Origin: CAVRJC01 sp963721435
Lineage (GTDB): Bacteria > Actinomycetota > Acidimicrobiia > IMCC26256 > DASPTH01
Assembly: GCA_963721435.1 (NCBI GenBank)
Contig: CAVRJC010000005.1
Location: 248,001-312,000 of the forward strand
DNA length: 64,000 nt
Direction of reading: 5' to 3'
Every line of letters starts with the position of its first letter. Position 1 is the stretch's first letter. Under the pieces are notes generated by a model. That model was given only the letters and a program-made list of their open reading frames with translations, was not told the DNA's origin and made no database searches. The position numbers and the translations under genes are program-made. This document shows, piece by piece, positions 53,697-63,710 of the stretch.

Positions 53697-54254
53697 TCAG
53701 ATGCCCGGGTACTCGCCGGCGAGGAGGCGGCGCGCGAGCTGCAAGCCAATGATGCTCTTGGCGTCGACGATCGCGCGCGACGCGATCAACGCGTCGACGT
53801 CGGCGAACGCGATCCGCTCGATGGTCATGGCCTGCTCCTCGGCGCTCGTGGCCGTGCGCTCGCTGTGACCGAGCTCCGTCGCGAGGAACAGATACGTGTA
53901 CTCGTCGGTGAAACCGGGCGAGTTGTAGAACTCGCACAACGCGCGCAGGCGACCGGGCACGCGGCCCAGCTCCTCCTCGAGCTCGCGCGCGGCGGTGGCT
54001 TCGGGCGGCTCGCCGTCGATGTCGCGCTTCCCCGCGGGCACCTCGAGCAGCGCCGCGCCGACGGCCACCCGGTATTGCCGGACCATCAGGACCCGACCGT
54101 CGTCGTCGACCGGGACCACGACGACCGCACCGGGGTGGTGCACGACGTGACGGTCGAACTCCTCACCGTCGGGGCCCGCGACGCGCTTGCGTGCGAGCTG
54201 GAGGAACCCGACATCGCACAACGTGCTCGAGCTGAGCACGCGGAACTCGTCCAT
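53697..54254 (-). CDS. NUDIX hydrolase, ADP-ribose pyrophosphatase type
   Basis: 185 residues. Nudix box G-x5-E-x7-REUxEExGU is read across GKRDIDGEPPEATAARELEE and the following ELG. The upstream strand VVVVPVDDDGRVLMVRQYR and the downstream FYNSPGFTDE match the ADP-ribose/GDP-mannose subgroup. Starts six bases before the pyrG stop region, the same order as mycobacterial pyrG-Rv1700. Confidence 0.93.
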   Translation of the reverse strand: MDEFRVLSSSTLCDVGFLQLARKRVAGPDGEEFDRHVVHHPGAVVVVPVDDDGRVLMVRQYRVAVGAALLEVPAGKRDIDGEPPEATAARELEEELGRVPGRLRALCEFYNSPGFTDEYTYLFLATELGHSERTATSAEEQAMTIERIAFADVDALIASRAIVDAKSIIGLQLARRLLAGEYPGI

Positions 54255-54260
54255 CGCGGG

Positions 54261-55919
54261 CTACCGCGCCGAGGTCGGGTCTCCGGCCTCGACCGACAGC
54301 GGCAGACGCGGGAGACGGCCTTCCGCGCGATCCCGGGCCGCCCGCACGAACGCGGCGAACAGCGGGTGGGCGCCGTCCGGACGGCTCTTGAACTCGGGGT
54401 GGGCCTGGGTACCGACAAAGAACGGGTGGTCGGGCAGCTCGACGAACTCGACCAGCCGGTCGTCGGGTGAGGCGCCCGAGCACACGAGCCCGGCCTCCTC
54501 GAGCTTGGCGCGGTACTTGTTGTTGACCTCGTAGCGGTGACGGTGACGCTCGTAGACCAGCTCTTCGCCGTAGGTCTTCTGGACGATCGAGCCCGCGACC
54601 AGCTTCGCCGGGTACACGCCGAGGCGCATGGTGCCGCCCTTGTCGACGACGTCGCGCTGCTCGTCCATCAGGTCGATCACCGGGTGCGGCGTGCGGGTGT
54701 CGAACTCACTCGAGTTGGCACCCGCGAGCCCGCACATGTCGCGCGCGAACTCGATCACCGCGCACTGCATGCCGAGGCACAGGCCGAGGAACGGGATCCC
54801 CTGCTCCCTGGCGAAGCCGGCGGCGGCGATCTTGCCCTCGATGCCGCGGATGCCGAAGCCCCCCGGGATCACGATGCCGTCGAGGCCACCGAGGCGCCCT
54901 TCCGCGAGCAGGCCTTCGGCGTCGTCGGACGCGATCCAGTCGACCTCGACCTGCGCGCCGACCTCGAAGCCGCCGTGCTTCAGCGCCTCGACCACCGAGA
55001 GGTAGGCGTCGGGCAGGTTGATGTACTTGCCGACGAGCCCGATGCGCACCGGCTCGGTGGCGGCCTCGACGCGCGCCACGAGCGCGCGCCACTCGTCGAG
55101 GTCGGCTTCGTGCTCGGCGAGGTTCAGCACCCGGCACACGTAGTCGTCGAGGCCTTCGTCGTGGAGGACGAGCGGGATCTCGTAGAGCGTCGGGGCGTCG
55201 ACGTTGGAGATGATGCCCTCTTCGGGCACGTCGCAGAGCTGTGAGATCTTGGCCTTCAGGCGCAGCGGGATCGGGCGGTCGGAGCGGCAGATGATGGCGT
55301 CGGGCTGGATGCCTCGGCTGCGCAGCTCGGTCACCGAGTGCTGCGTGGGCTTGGTCTTCTGCTCGCCCGACGGGCCGATGAACGGCACCAGCGTGACGTG
55401 CACGTAGAAGACGTTCTCGCGGCCGACGTCTTTGCGGAACTGCCGGATCGCCTCGAGGAACGGAAGGATCTCGATGTCGCCGACGGTGCCGCCGATCTCG
55501 GTGATCACGACGTCGATGTTGTCGTCGCTCGCCAGCGCGAGGATCCGGCGCTTGATCTCGTCGGTGATGTGCGGGATGACCTGCACCGTGTACCCGAGGT
55601 AGTCGCCGCGGCGCTCCTTGGCGAGCACCTCCTGGTAGATCGATCCAGTGGTCGCGTTCGACTTCTTGCTCAGCGCGATGTCGACGAAGCGCTCGTAGTG
55701 CCCGAGGTCGAGGTCGGTCTCGCCGCCGTCGTCGGTGACGAACACCTCACCGTGCTCGAAGGGGTTCATGGTGCCGGGGTCGACGTTGATGTAGGGGTCG
55801 AGCTTCTGCATCGTCACCCGGAGGCCCCGGGCCTTGAGCAGGCGGCCGAGGGACGAAGCGGTGAGGCCCTTCCCCAAGCTCGAGGCCACACCACCGGTCA
55901 CGAAGATGTGCTTGGCCAC
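54261..55919 (-). CDS. pyrG: CTP synthase
   Basis: 552 residues from GTG 55919, chosen at the family start VAKHIFVTGGVASSLGKG; GGAGG lies about 14 bases upstream. The synthetase domain carries the GKG P-loop, DPYINVDPGTMNPFEHGEVF and ITEIGGTVGDIE. The glutamine amidotransferase domain has FLGLCLGMQ with the nucleophile Cys and the final HPEFKSRP His-Glu. It makes CTP from UTP. Intact across its length, unlike neighbours. Confidence 0.97.
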   Translation of the reverse strand: MAKHIFVTGGVASSLGKGLTASSLGRLLKARGLRVTMQKLDPYINVDPGTMNPFEHGEVFVTDDGGETDLDLGHYERFVDIALSKKSNATTGSIYQEVLAKERRGDYLGYTVQVIPHITDEIKRRILALASDDNIDVVITEIGGTVGDIEILPFLEAIRQFRKDVGRENVFYVHVTLVPFIGPSGEQKTKPTQHSVTELRSRGIQPDAIICRSDRPIPLRLKAKISQLCDVPEEGIISNVDAPTLYEIPLVLHDEGLDDYVCRVLNLAEHEADLDEWRALVARVEAATEPVRIGLVGKYINLPDAYLSVVEALKHGGFEVGAQVEVDWIASDDAEGLLAEGRLGGLDGIVIPGGFGIRGIEGKIAAAGFAREQGIPFLGLCLGMQCAVIEFARDMCGLAGANSSEFDTRTPHPVIDLMDEQRDVVDKGGTMRLGVYPAKLVAGSIVQKTYGEELVYERHRHRYEVNNKYRAKLEEAGLVCSGASPDDRLVEFVELPDHPFFVGTQAHPEFKSRPDGAHPLFAAFVRAARDRAEGRLPRLPLSVEAGDPTSAR

Positions 55920-56019
55920 GCCCTGAATTCCTCCATGGATTTCTCTGGCATCAATGCCGTCGGCGGAGCAACCGGTCGACGGTACCACCCGGCTTCCGCG
56001 GCTCCGGGGACCGCGGGCC

Positions 56020-56895
56020 TCAATGTGACGGATTCGCCGAGGGATTCGCCGAGGGCGCCGGCTTGCGGCCGGCGCGGTCGAACGCGCGCAGCGGTGGGAC
56101 CCGGTCGATCACACGGCTGAACGACACGAGCTCGGCCGCGACGTTCAACGCGACCAGGGCCACCATGACGATCAGGCGCGTCGTCTCGCTCGTGCCGAGG
56201 ACGACGGCGAGGCCGAGGACGGCGCCGATCACGTTGGACCCGGTGTCGCCGAGCATGAGCCGCTCGCGCACGTCGTCGCCGAACAAGCCGAAGGTCGCGC
56301 CCATCACGACCGCGATCGCGACTCCCGTCGGGCCGTCGCCCAACACGAACGCGAGTGGCACGTAGACGACGGCGGCGGCTTTGATCGTCCGGCCAGGCGC
56401 GCGGTCGAGCAGGTTGCCGAGATTCGCGGCGAGCGCGATCAGCACGCCGTCGACCAGCAGCGTGCGACCGGACTTGAACCCCGGAGTCGCGACCAGCACG
56501 ACCGCGACGCACACGCCACCCACCAACTTGAGCAAGCCGGTCGTGACGCGCCCCTGCCGCAGCGCGCTCAGATGCCCACGGAAGCCGCGGTCGTTCCCCA
56601 CCGCGACGAGGTCGTCGACGAGGCCGAGGAACCCGAACCCGAACACCGCGAAGAGCACCTCGCTCCGCGCGAGCGTGAGGCCGGTCTCCGGCCCCACTCC
56701 GAGCGCGCCGAGCACGGCGCGACCACCTTCGACGATGAGGAGCGCGAGGACGATGAACACGCCGCCGGCGGTCGGGAGCGACACGTCGCGGAAGTTGGTT
56801 CTCTGCAACGCCGGCGCGCGGAGGAAGTCGGTGCTCGCGACCCGCAGGAACCGCACGGTCACGAAACCGACGAGGAGCGCGACGACGACAGTCAC
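56020..56895 (-). CDS. MraY/WecA-type polyprenyl-phosphate sugar-phosphate transferase
   Basis: 291 residues from GTG 56895, overlapping the upstream stop (GTGA). Many membrane helices. Family motifs: LPTAGGVFIVL, GLVDDL (catalytic Asp pair), NLLDRAPGR and LGDTGSNVIG. It is shorter than MraY and lacks its HAD-type loops, so it is a distant WecA-like member. Its acceptor lipid and sugar are unknown. The C terminus ends in repeated Ser-Ala-Asn-Pro units. Paired with the AlkP-like membrane gene upstream. Confidence 0.82.
   Translation of the reverse strand: MTVVVALLVGFVTVRFLRVASTDFLRAPALQRTNFRDVSLPTAGGVFIVLALLIVEGGRAVLGALGVGPETGLTLARSEVLFAVFGFGFLGLVDDLVAVGNDRGFRGHLSALRQGRVTTGLLKLVGGVCVAVVLVATPGFKSGRTLLVDGVLIALAANLGNLLDRAPGRTIKAAAVVYVPLAFVLGDGPTGVAIAVVMGATFGLFGDDVRERLMLGDTGSNVIGAVLGLAVVLGTSETTRLIVMVALVALNVAAELVSFSRVIDRVPPLRAFDRAGRKPAPSANPSANPSH
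56030..56053. repeat. 12-bp in-frame tandem repeat at the 3' end of the transferase gene
   Basis: GGATTCGCCGAG repeated twice exactly, encoding SANP-SANP immediately before the final PSH and stop. Confidence 0.8.
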
Positions 56896-59120
56896 GAGAC
56901 CGTCGTCGCCCGTTCCTCGGGCGGACCGTGGGGCGGACGCGCCGACAGGTGCACGACCGCACTCTCCAACACGACCGCCATCATGCCGGGGATGCTGACT
57001 CCGGGGTCGTTCAGCGCGATGCCGAGCACGGCGACGATCAGGAACGCGAGCATCGTCGGCCGCGCGGTCGGGATCGCCGCCACGAGCCCGCGCAGGGACT
57101 GCGGGCGCACGTACCAGAGGTACGCGAGCAGGAGCCCCACGACGAACACCATGCCGACCAGCACCGAGTGCTGGAACAGGGGCAGGTTCTGCTTCGCCGT
57201 CCGGGTCGCGTCGCCGAGGGCGTTCCCGCGACCGCTCGCGACGACGCCGACCACGACTGCGAGCACGAGGAACCCGACGATGGCCGCAGTCGCCGGGAGC
57301 AGCGCGCAGCGGGCGGCCGGCGATGCACCATGCCAAGAGCCCGAACGCGATCGCGGCGACCACCATGCCTTCGAAATCGTTCCCGAAGATCGGCGCACCG
57401 ATCACGATCACGCTGATCGCGAGCACCGCGAACGCGATCCGCTTCCCCGCCGGCGACGGCACCCGCCACACGAGGAGACCGGCGAACAACATGGCGGCCG
57501 CCGTGAGCTGGGCGAACGCCCAGCCTCCGACTCCGCCGACGCGCACGTCGAAGGTCGCCGAGTAGCCGAACACCGTGTTGAGCTCGAGGTGCGCGCCGGC
57601 GACGAGGTCGACGACGTGGAGCGCCACCACGATCCCCAACGCGACGAGCACCGCGTCGGCCGCGTGACCGAGCCGGCGACCGACGAGCCACGCGATGACG
57701 GCGAGCACGACCGCCACCCCGATCACGAACCCCCAGTAGGCGGCCGCGCCCCCGTGGCGCCCGAAGTGGAACGGGCCCGCAAGGAACGTCGCCACGAGGA
57801 ACCCGAGCAGCCACAGCGCGCCGAACGTGAGGAAGGCCCGTGCACGCTCCACCCGGCTCGACGAGGGCGCCGGTCGCGAGCGCGAGGAGCAGGCCCACTG
57901 CGAAGACGACGCCGGCGGCGATCCCGGCCTGATCGTCGCGGAAGATGCTGTCGGTGTTCTCGCCCGCGAGGTTGCTGATCCGCGTCGCGACGGTTGCGTC
58001 CGACGACACGCTTTCCATCGCGCGCCCGTGCATCGTGTCCGGCGCGTCGATCCCGAGCAGGTCGAGCACGGTGGGCGCGACGTCGACGATGTTCACGTAC
58101 CCGGCGCGGCCGGTCGTCGACGACTTCAAGCAGCCCGCTGCCGAATCCCGGCGGCGCGGACCGCGGCGACAGTGAGCGCGACGTCGGGCTCGGGCGCAGC
58201 AGGACCGACGACGATCGACCGCGTCGCGCGTGAGATCGACGTGCTGCATGAGCCTCCCGACCAGTCGGTCGGTGTCGCGCAACGCGCGGTCGTGCAACTT
58301 CTGGCGTGCCTGCTCGGACGAGAACTGGCCCTCGATGTCGGCGCGCACGAGATCCGATCCCTCGACGAGCACCACCGCGCTCTTGCCCGCGTCGCCCCAC
58401 GCGCCGCCGAAAGCCGAGACCACGGCGTCGTCATCGAGCCGCAGACCGAACGGAGCAGTCGAGTCCTCGGTGAGGAGCTCGCGGTCGACCTTCCCGCCGG
58501 GGACCTTGCCGGTGCGGGTCATCAACGCGCTCACTGCCGCGCGTCGGGTCGACGGGTAGAGCCGCTCCGGGGTGCTCGGATCGCCGCCGTCACCGTTCGC
58601 GATCACGGCACGCGACACGCCCGCGCGGGCGAGCGCGTCGCCCAACGCGCCGACGTGGGCGTCGTAGCTCTCGGCGGCGTTGATCTGGGTGAGCCCGGCG
58701 ACGGGCAGGAACACGAGGCCCGACGGCGCAGGAACGCCCGTGCGCGTCGTGAACACCCGGCCCGCGGTGTCGGCGCCCACTTCCTCGTCGACGCCGAAAC
58801 CCTGGCCGACGGTCAACCGGTCGGACGTGGCGGGCGCACTCGCGCCCAAGCTCACGTAGCTGTCACCCAGCGGGCTCGGCGACAGCACGCCGTTCGTCGC
58901 GAGCGAGCCCAGCGCGGCGCCCGCCAAGAGCCGGTGCAGGTTCGGCGTGTGCGACCCGTTCGAGATCGCTCCATTCCACGGTCGGGAGCGAGAGCACGAG
59001 CACGCGGGTGGCATGCGGTCGCGCTGCCGTCGTGGTCCGCGCGCCTGCGGCACCCGAACCGAGCGCGACGAGCAGCAGCATCACGAGGGCGAGCGCCCCC
59101 GTCGTGAGCCCCCGCTTCAC
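56892..59120 (-). pseudogene. Alkaline-phosphatase-fold membrane protein, broken by several frameshifts
   Basis: Starts at GTG 59120, overlapping the mctB stop (GTGA). A signal-like helix (TTGALALVMLLLVALGS) precedes an extracellular AlkP/sulfatase-like domain (SHTPNLHRLLAG, LVFLPVAG, SDLVRADIEGQ, GYVNIVDVAPTVLDLLGI). About nine membrane helices follow (FLTFGALWLLGFLVATFL, VGMVFVVGLLLAYLWYV). Frame changes are needed near 58967, 58213, 58150, 58128, 57858 and 57322; corrected length about 740 residues. All pieces have coding-type third positions, so recent errors are likelier than decay. Function unknown; possibly envelope phospho- or sulfo-transfer with the downstream transferase. Confidence 0.75.
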
Positions 59121-60086
59121 CGCGCGGTGGCTGACGTGACGAGGCCGCGACACGCGGTCGCGAAATCGGGCAACGGGCGCGTGTCGGGGCCGTAGCCGTA
59201 GTGCCCGACCACCGGTGGGACGCACGTGAGGTCGGAGAGCGCCAGCATCACCGTCAGCGGGCCCTGCGCGAGGTCCAGGTCGTCGACGGTCGAGATCGTC
59301 CGCGACAGGTCAGTGGCCCGGAAATCCTTGAACACGTCACCGCGCGCGGGGCCGATCTCGAGGTCGGCGTACACGTCGGCGATGGCGAGGTCCAGGTTGG
59401 CGTTCGGAGAACGCGGTCGCGGCCGGCATGACGACGTTCTCGCTCGGCACGTCGCCTTCCTCGCCGATCACGAGCGCGAACAGCGCGTTCCGACCCGGGA
59501 ACGCGCTCATCGCCAGCCCGCCGTCGACTTCCGCGTACTGCACGAACCCCGCCGACTGCAGCACGGCCAACGGGTCCTGCACGGTCTCGGGCACGAGTGG
59601 CGGTCGTGCCAGCCTGGTCGCGAGCATCGCCCACGCTGCGGCCCTGAGCTTCGCGCCGCGGAGGCTCGAGTCTCCGACCGCGGTCGCGAGCGCCTTGGCG
59701 TCGTCGCCCGCGGTCCCCCACTTCGATTCGATCCACAAGACGCCGCTCACCGTCGCGCCGGCTTGCCGCGCCGCGGCGATCGAGTCGTTCACGCGCTCCT
59801 CGTCGATGCCGCGCACCGCGACGAACGCGACCTGCTCACCGGTCAGCCGCCCGACGAGCACGTACGGCTGCAGCGCGGTGATGGTCGCGCTGTCGCGATC
59901 GACCGCGGCGCTCAGGATGTCGTTCTGGAGCTGGATGCGGTCGGCCTTCGCCTCGATGTTGTTGATCCGGTTGTCGAGGGTGTCGACGATGCCGCGGTCG
60001 ATGACGCCCGCGCCGATGACGATGCCGAGCGCAAGTGCGAGGAAGATCGCGATCAACGACACGATGTGGAACCGGAAGTTGATCAT
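59117..60086 (-). CDS. mctB: Outer-envelope copper transport protein MctB-like, frameshifted
   Basis: Corresponds to Rv1698. N-terminal helix FHIVSLIAIFLALALGIVIG, then a coiled-coil (NRINNIEAKADRIQLQNDIL) and an alpha/beta domain. The frame breaks near 59408-59412 (TTCTCCGAACG) and continues as NANLDLAIADVYADLEIGPA to the stop at 59117. Corrected length about 323 residues. The mycobacterial protein is needed for copper tolerance; channel activity has been claimed. Its place between steA and pyrG is conserved. Stop overlaps the next start. Confidence 0.85.
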
Positions 60087-61243
60087 CAGCTGCCGAAGAT
60101 GTCCTTCATCGTGACCCAGAACCCGCGCAGGAACACGTGGATCGGCTGGGCGACGATCCCGACCACGATCATCGCCACCACTGCGGCACCGACGAGCAGC
60201 AGGATGTCGAGCCGGCGGACCCGGCCCTGGTACAGGCTATTGACGCCTTTGGCATCGACCAGCATCGGTCCGAGGCGCAGTCGGGTCAGGAACGTGGACG
60301 CCATGCCACGACGACCCTTGTCGAGGAACTCGACCATCGTCGCGTGCGTGCCGACCGCGACGATGAGCTCGGCGTGCTGCTCGAACGCGAGCAACATCGC
60401 GACGTCTTCGCTCGTGCCCTCGGCGACGAACTCCTGATACTCGACGCCCCACGCCTGCAGCTCTTCGCGCCCCGGCGCGTGACCGCTCGGATGGACGTGG
60501 TGCACGAGCTCGGCACCGCAGTACAACGCGCGCTCAGAGACCGAATCGAAGTCGCCGATGATGATGTCGGGCGTGAAGCCGATCTCCAACAGCGCGTCGG
60601 CACCGCCGTCGACACCGATCAGCACGGGCTTGTACTCACGCATGTAAGGCCGCAGCGCCGCGAGATCGCTCCGGTAGTCGTGACCACGCACGACGACGAG
60701 CGCATGGCGGCCCTGGCACTGCGTGCGCAATGGCGGCAGCGTCAGCGGCTCGAAGAACAGCCGCGCTTCCCGGTGGATGTACTCGAGCGTGTTCTCGGCG
60801 AACAGCTCCAGCTCCACGCCGATCGCCTGGCGCGCGGCCTCCAGTCGCTCGTTCAGCTCGTCTTCGGTGAGCACGTGCCCGACCGCGACGAGCTCGTCGT
60901 CACACCAGATCTCGCCGTCGGAGAGGCGAATGATGCTGCCGTCGCGGATCACGTCGAGGAGATCGGGGCGATCGACGTCGATGAGGGGGATCCCTGCCTC
61001 CACCACGCGCAGCGGCCCGATGTTCGGGTACCGGCCCGTGGTGGACGGGGCCGCGTTCACCACCGCGAGCACGCGGCCTTCGACGAGACCGTCAGCCGCG
61101 ACACGGTCGAGGTTCTCGTGCTTGATCACCGCGATCTCACCGGGCTCGATGCGCTTCAGCAGATCCTTCGTGCGCCGATCGACGCGTGCCGTGCCCTCCA
61201 GCGGTTGCAGCACGCGGCTGCGGCGCCGCATCCGCAACTGCAT
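60086..61243 (-). CDS. steA: SteA-like septation protein (thiamine-pyrophosphokinase fold)
   Basis: 385 residues. An N-terminal domain is followed by a catalytic-like region GVDGGADALLEIGFTPDIII-GDFDSVSERAL as in thiamine pyrophosphokinases, and a C-terminal membrane segment (DILLLVGAAVVAMIVVGIV). Corynebacterial SteA with SteB controls cell separation via RipA. In this window the adjacent gene is MctB-like, the SteB position. ATG 61243 shares a base with the recN stop. Confidence 0.9.
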   Translation of the reverse strand: MQLRMRRRSRVLQPLEGTARVDRRTKDLLKRIEPGEIAVIKHENLDRVAADGLVEGRVLAVVNAAPSTTGRYPNIGPLRVVEAGIPLIDVDRPDLLDVIRDGSIIRLSDGEIWCDDELVAVGHVLTEDELNERLEAARQAIGVELELFAENTLEYIHREARLFFEPLTLPPLRTQCQGRHALVVVRGHDYRSDLAALRPYMREYKPVLIGVDGGADALLEIGFTPDIIIGDFDSVSERALYCGAELVHHVHPSGHAPGREELQAWGVEYQEFVAEGTSEDVAMLLAFEQHAELIVAVGTHATMVEFLDKGRRGMASTFLTRLRLGPMLVDAKGVNSLYQGRVRRLDILLLVGAAVVAMIVVGIVAQPIHVFLRGFWVTMKDIFGS

Positions 61244-62878
61244 CAGCGGTCCACCAGGGTGCGCGCCGACTCCAGCAGCTCGCCCGCGTGTCGGCGTGCG
61301 TGGTCGGAGTCGCCGACGCCGGCAAGCATGCGCGAGAGCTCGGCGACGCGCTCGTCACCGTCGACGACTGCCGCGCGCGCGATCGTGCGCGGTGCGTGCT
61401 CCCCTGCCGGTTGCTCGTCCACTGCTTTCTCCACCACCACCTGCGTGTCGGCAAATGCCGCAACCTGCGCCAGGTGGGTCACACACAACACCTGATGCCG
61501 GTGGCCCAACGTCGCCAACAACCGACCGACCGCGAGGCCCGCCTCGCCGCCGATCCCGGCGTCGATCTCGTCGAAGACCAGCGTGGGAGGCGCCGCGGTG
61601 AGGACCACACGCGCCGCCAGCATCGCACGCGAGAGCTCGCCGCCGGACGCGGCCTTGGCCAGCGGGCGGGCCGACTCCCCCGGGTTCGGCGCCAGCAGGA
61701 ACGTGACCCGATCGGTGCCGTCGTCGGTGGCCTCTCCGGGCTCGACGGCGACGGTGACCTCTGCCGACGGCATCGCCAGCTCGCGGAGATGGAGCTCGAC
61801 CGCGGCCGCGAGCCGCGGCGCGGCCTTGGTGCGCGCCGTCGACAGCGCACGGGCAGCCGCGGCCTCGTCGGCCGCGAGCCGGGCGACCTCGGCTTCGAGC
61901 GTGGCCGCGCGCGCTTCGTAGCCCTCCACCTCGGCGAGGCGAGCGGCGGCCTCCTGCGCGAAGGCCATGACGTCGACGAGGGCGTCGCCGTACTTGCGGC
62001 ACAGCTCCCGGAGCTGCTGGCGACGGCGGCGAAGCTCTTCGAGTCGCTCGGGATTGTCGGTGACGCGCTCGCTCGCCACGCGGAGCTCCTGCGCGACGTC
62101 GTCGAGCTCCGCTTGGGCCGCGCGGACGCGGGCGTCGAGCTCGGCGAACGGCGCGCGACCGGTGAGCGCGTTGACCGCCTCCCCGAGCGCGTCGAGACCG
62201 GGGCCCTCGATCGCGTCGTGGGCGCGCGCGAGGGCCTCGCGGTGCGAGGCCGCGTCGGCGAGCAGCGCCTCTTCCTGCTCGAGCACCGCTTCCTCGTCGG
62301 CGTCGACGATCGCCGCGGCCGCGATCTCGTTCACCTGGAAGCGCAGCAGGTCGACTTCGCGGGCGCGCGCCCGCTCGTCACCGCCGAGCGACGCGAGATC
62401 GTGGGCAACCGCGCGAGCTTCGGCCCGCGCGGCGCGGTACTCGGCCAAGCGCCCGCAGGGCCGGCTGTCCCGCGTAGCGGTCGAGCGCGCCGCGCTGCAC
62501 CGCGGGATCGAGCAGGGTCTGGTGCGCGTGCTGCCCGTGCAGGTCGACGAGGCAAGCGCCGCGCTCGGCGAGCTCGCCGACGGTCGCGAGCCGCCCGTCG
62601 ATGTAGGCACGACTGCGGCCGTCGCGAGGTACGACCCGCGTCAGCACGATCTCGGTACCGGCCTCGGGGTCCACGAATCGGCCTTCCACGCGCGCCTCGT
62701 CGGCGCCGTCACGAACGAGTGACGTGTCGGCACGACCGCCGACGAGCAGCTCGAGCGCCTCGACCAGGAGCGTCTTGCCCGCGCCGGTCTCCCCGGTGAT
62801 CGCGGTGAGGCCGCCGCCGAGGACGAGATCGAGATCGGCGACGATGCCGAGATCGACGACGTGGAGCTCGAGGAGCAT
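61243..62878 (-). CDS. recN: DNA repair protein RecN, frameshifted
   Basis: SMC-like ATPase of double-strand break repair. The N terminus from ATG 62878 has Walker A ITGETGAGKTLLVEAL and HGQHAHQTLLDP. The frame shifts at 62446-62449 (CTTG where CTG is expected) and continues LAEYRAARAEARAV through two coiled coils. The signature region SGGELSRAMLA and Walker B LVFDEIDAGIGGEAG follow. Corrected length about 545 residues. Neighbours nadK and steA are as in mycobacteria. Confidence 0.93.
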
Positions 62879-62882
62879 CGCG

Positions 62883-63710
62883 TCAGCGATCGGAGAGGCC
62901 GAACTTGGCCTTCAGGATCTGGTGGAAGTCACGGAGCCCGAGGGTGACGATGCGAGCGGGATGCTTCCCGCCGGTGCACGACACCGCGTCACCACCTGCG
63001 AGATTGCCGAGCTCGAGCCCATCGGCGGTGAGGACGACGCTGCGGTCCTCGCACACGACGAAGCGCACCGACTCGTCGGCGTCGAGCACGAGGGAGCGAT
63101 CGAACAACATGTGCGGCGATACCGGCGTGAGGAGCAGGCACCGGTGACGGGGCGACACGATCGGCCCGCGCGCGGAGAACGAGTAGGCAGTGGAGCCCGT
63201 CGGCGTCGCGACGATCACACCGTCGGCGGCATACGTGGTGAACGGCGCGCCGTTGATCTCCACTTCGAGTCGCACCAGGCGACCGGTGTGCACCTTCTCG
63301 AGCACCGCCTCGTTGAGTGCGTACCACTTGCCGCGCGCGGGACCGTCCGACTCGACGGTGATCTCGAGCACCATGCGCTCGGTGACTTCGTAGTCGCCGG
63401 CGATGACGCGTTCGAGCGCGGCCGGGAGATCCTGCGGCTCGACCTCGGTGAGGTAGCCGAGCTGCCCGACGTTGACGCCCAGCACCGGGACACCGGCTTC
63501 GTAGGCGAGGTCGACCGCGCGGAGCATGGTGCCGTCACCACCCAACGACACGACCACATCGAGACCGTCGGCGAACGTGCTGGGGCTCGCGGCGTCGGGT
63601 GTGCGCACGTCGATGCCGTGCTCCGCCAGCACCGCGGTGACCTTGGCCGCGAGCTCGAGCGCCTGCGGGCGATCCGGATGCATGACCACCCCGACGGCGC
63701 GCGCGGTCAT
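62883..63710 (-). CDS. nadK: NAD kinase
   Basis: 275 residues from ATG 63710. GGDGTM motif (VVSLGGDGTMLRAV), NEAVLEK, and the diagnostic VIVATPTGSTAYSFSARGP. It makes NADP. The ATG overlaps a TGA in another frame (ATGA), the expected end of tlyA, although the frame upstream happens to be open into tlyA. Only four bases separate it from recN. Confidence 0.95.
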   Translation of the reverse strand: MTARAVGVVMHPDRPQALELAAKVTAVLAEHGIDVRTPDAASPSTFADGLDVVVSLGGDGTMLRAVDLAYEAGVPVLGVNVGQLGYLTEVEPQDLPAALERVIAGDYEVTERMVLEITVESDGPARGKWYALNEAVLEKVHTGRLVRLEVEINGAPFTTYAADGVIVATPTGSTAYSFSARGPIVSPRHRCLLLTPVSPHMLFDRSLVLDADESVRFVVCEDRSVVLTADGLELGNLAGGDAVSCTGGKHPARIVTLGLRDFHQILKAKFGLSDR

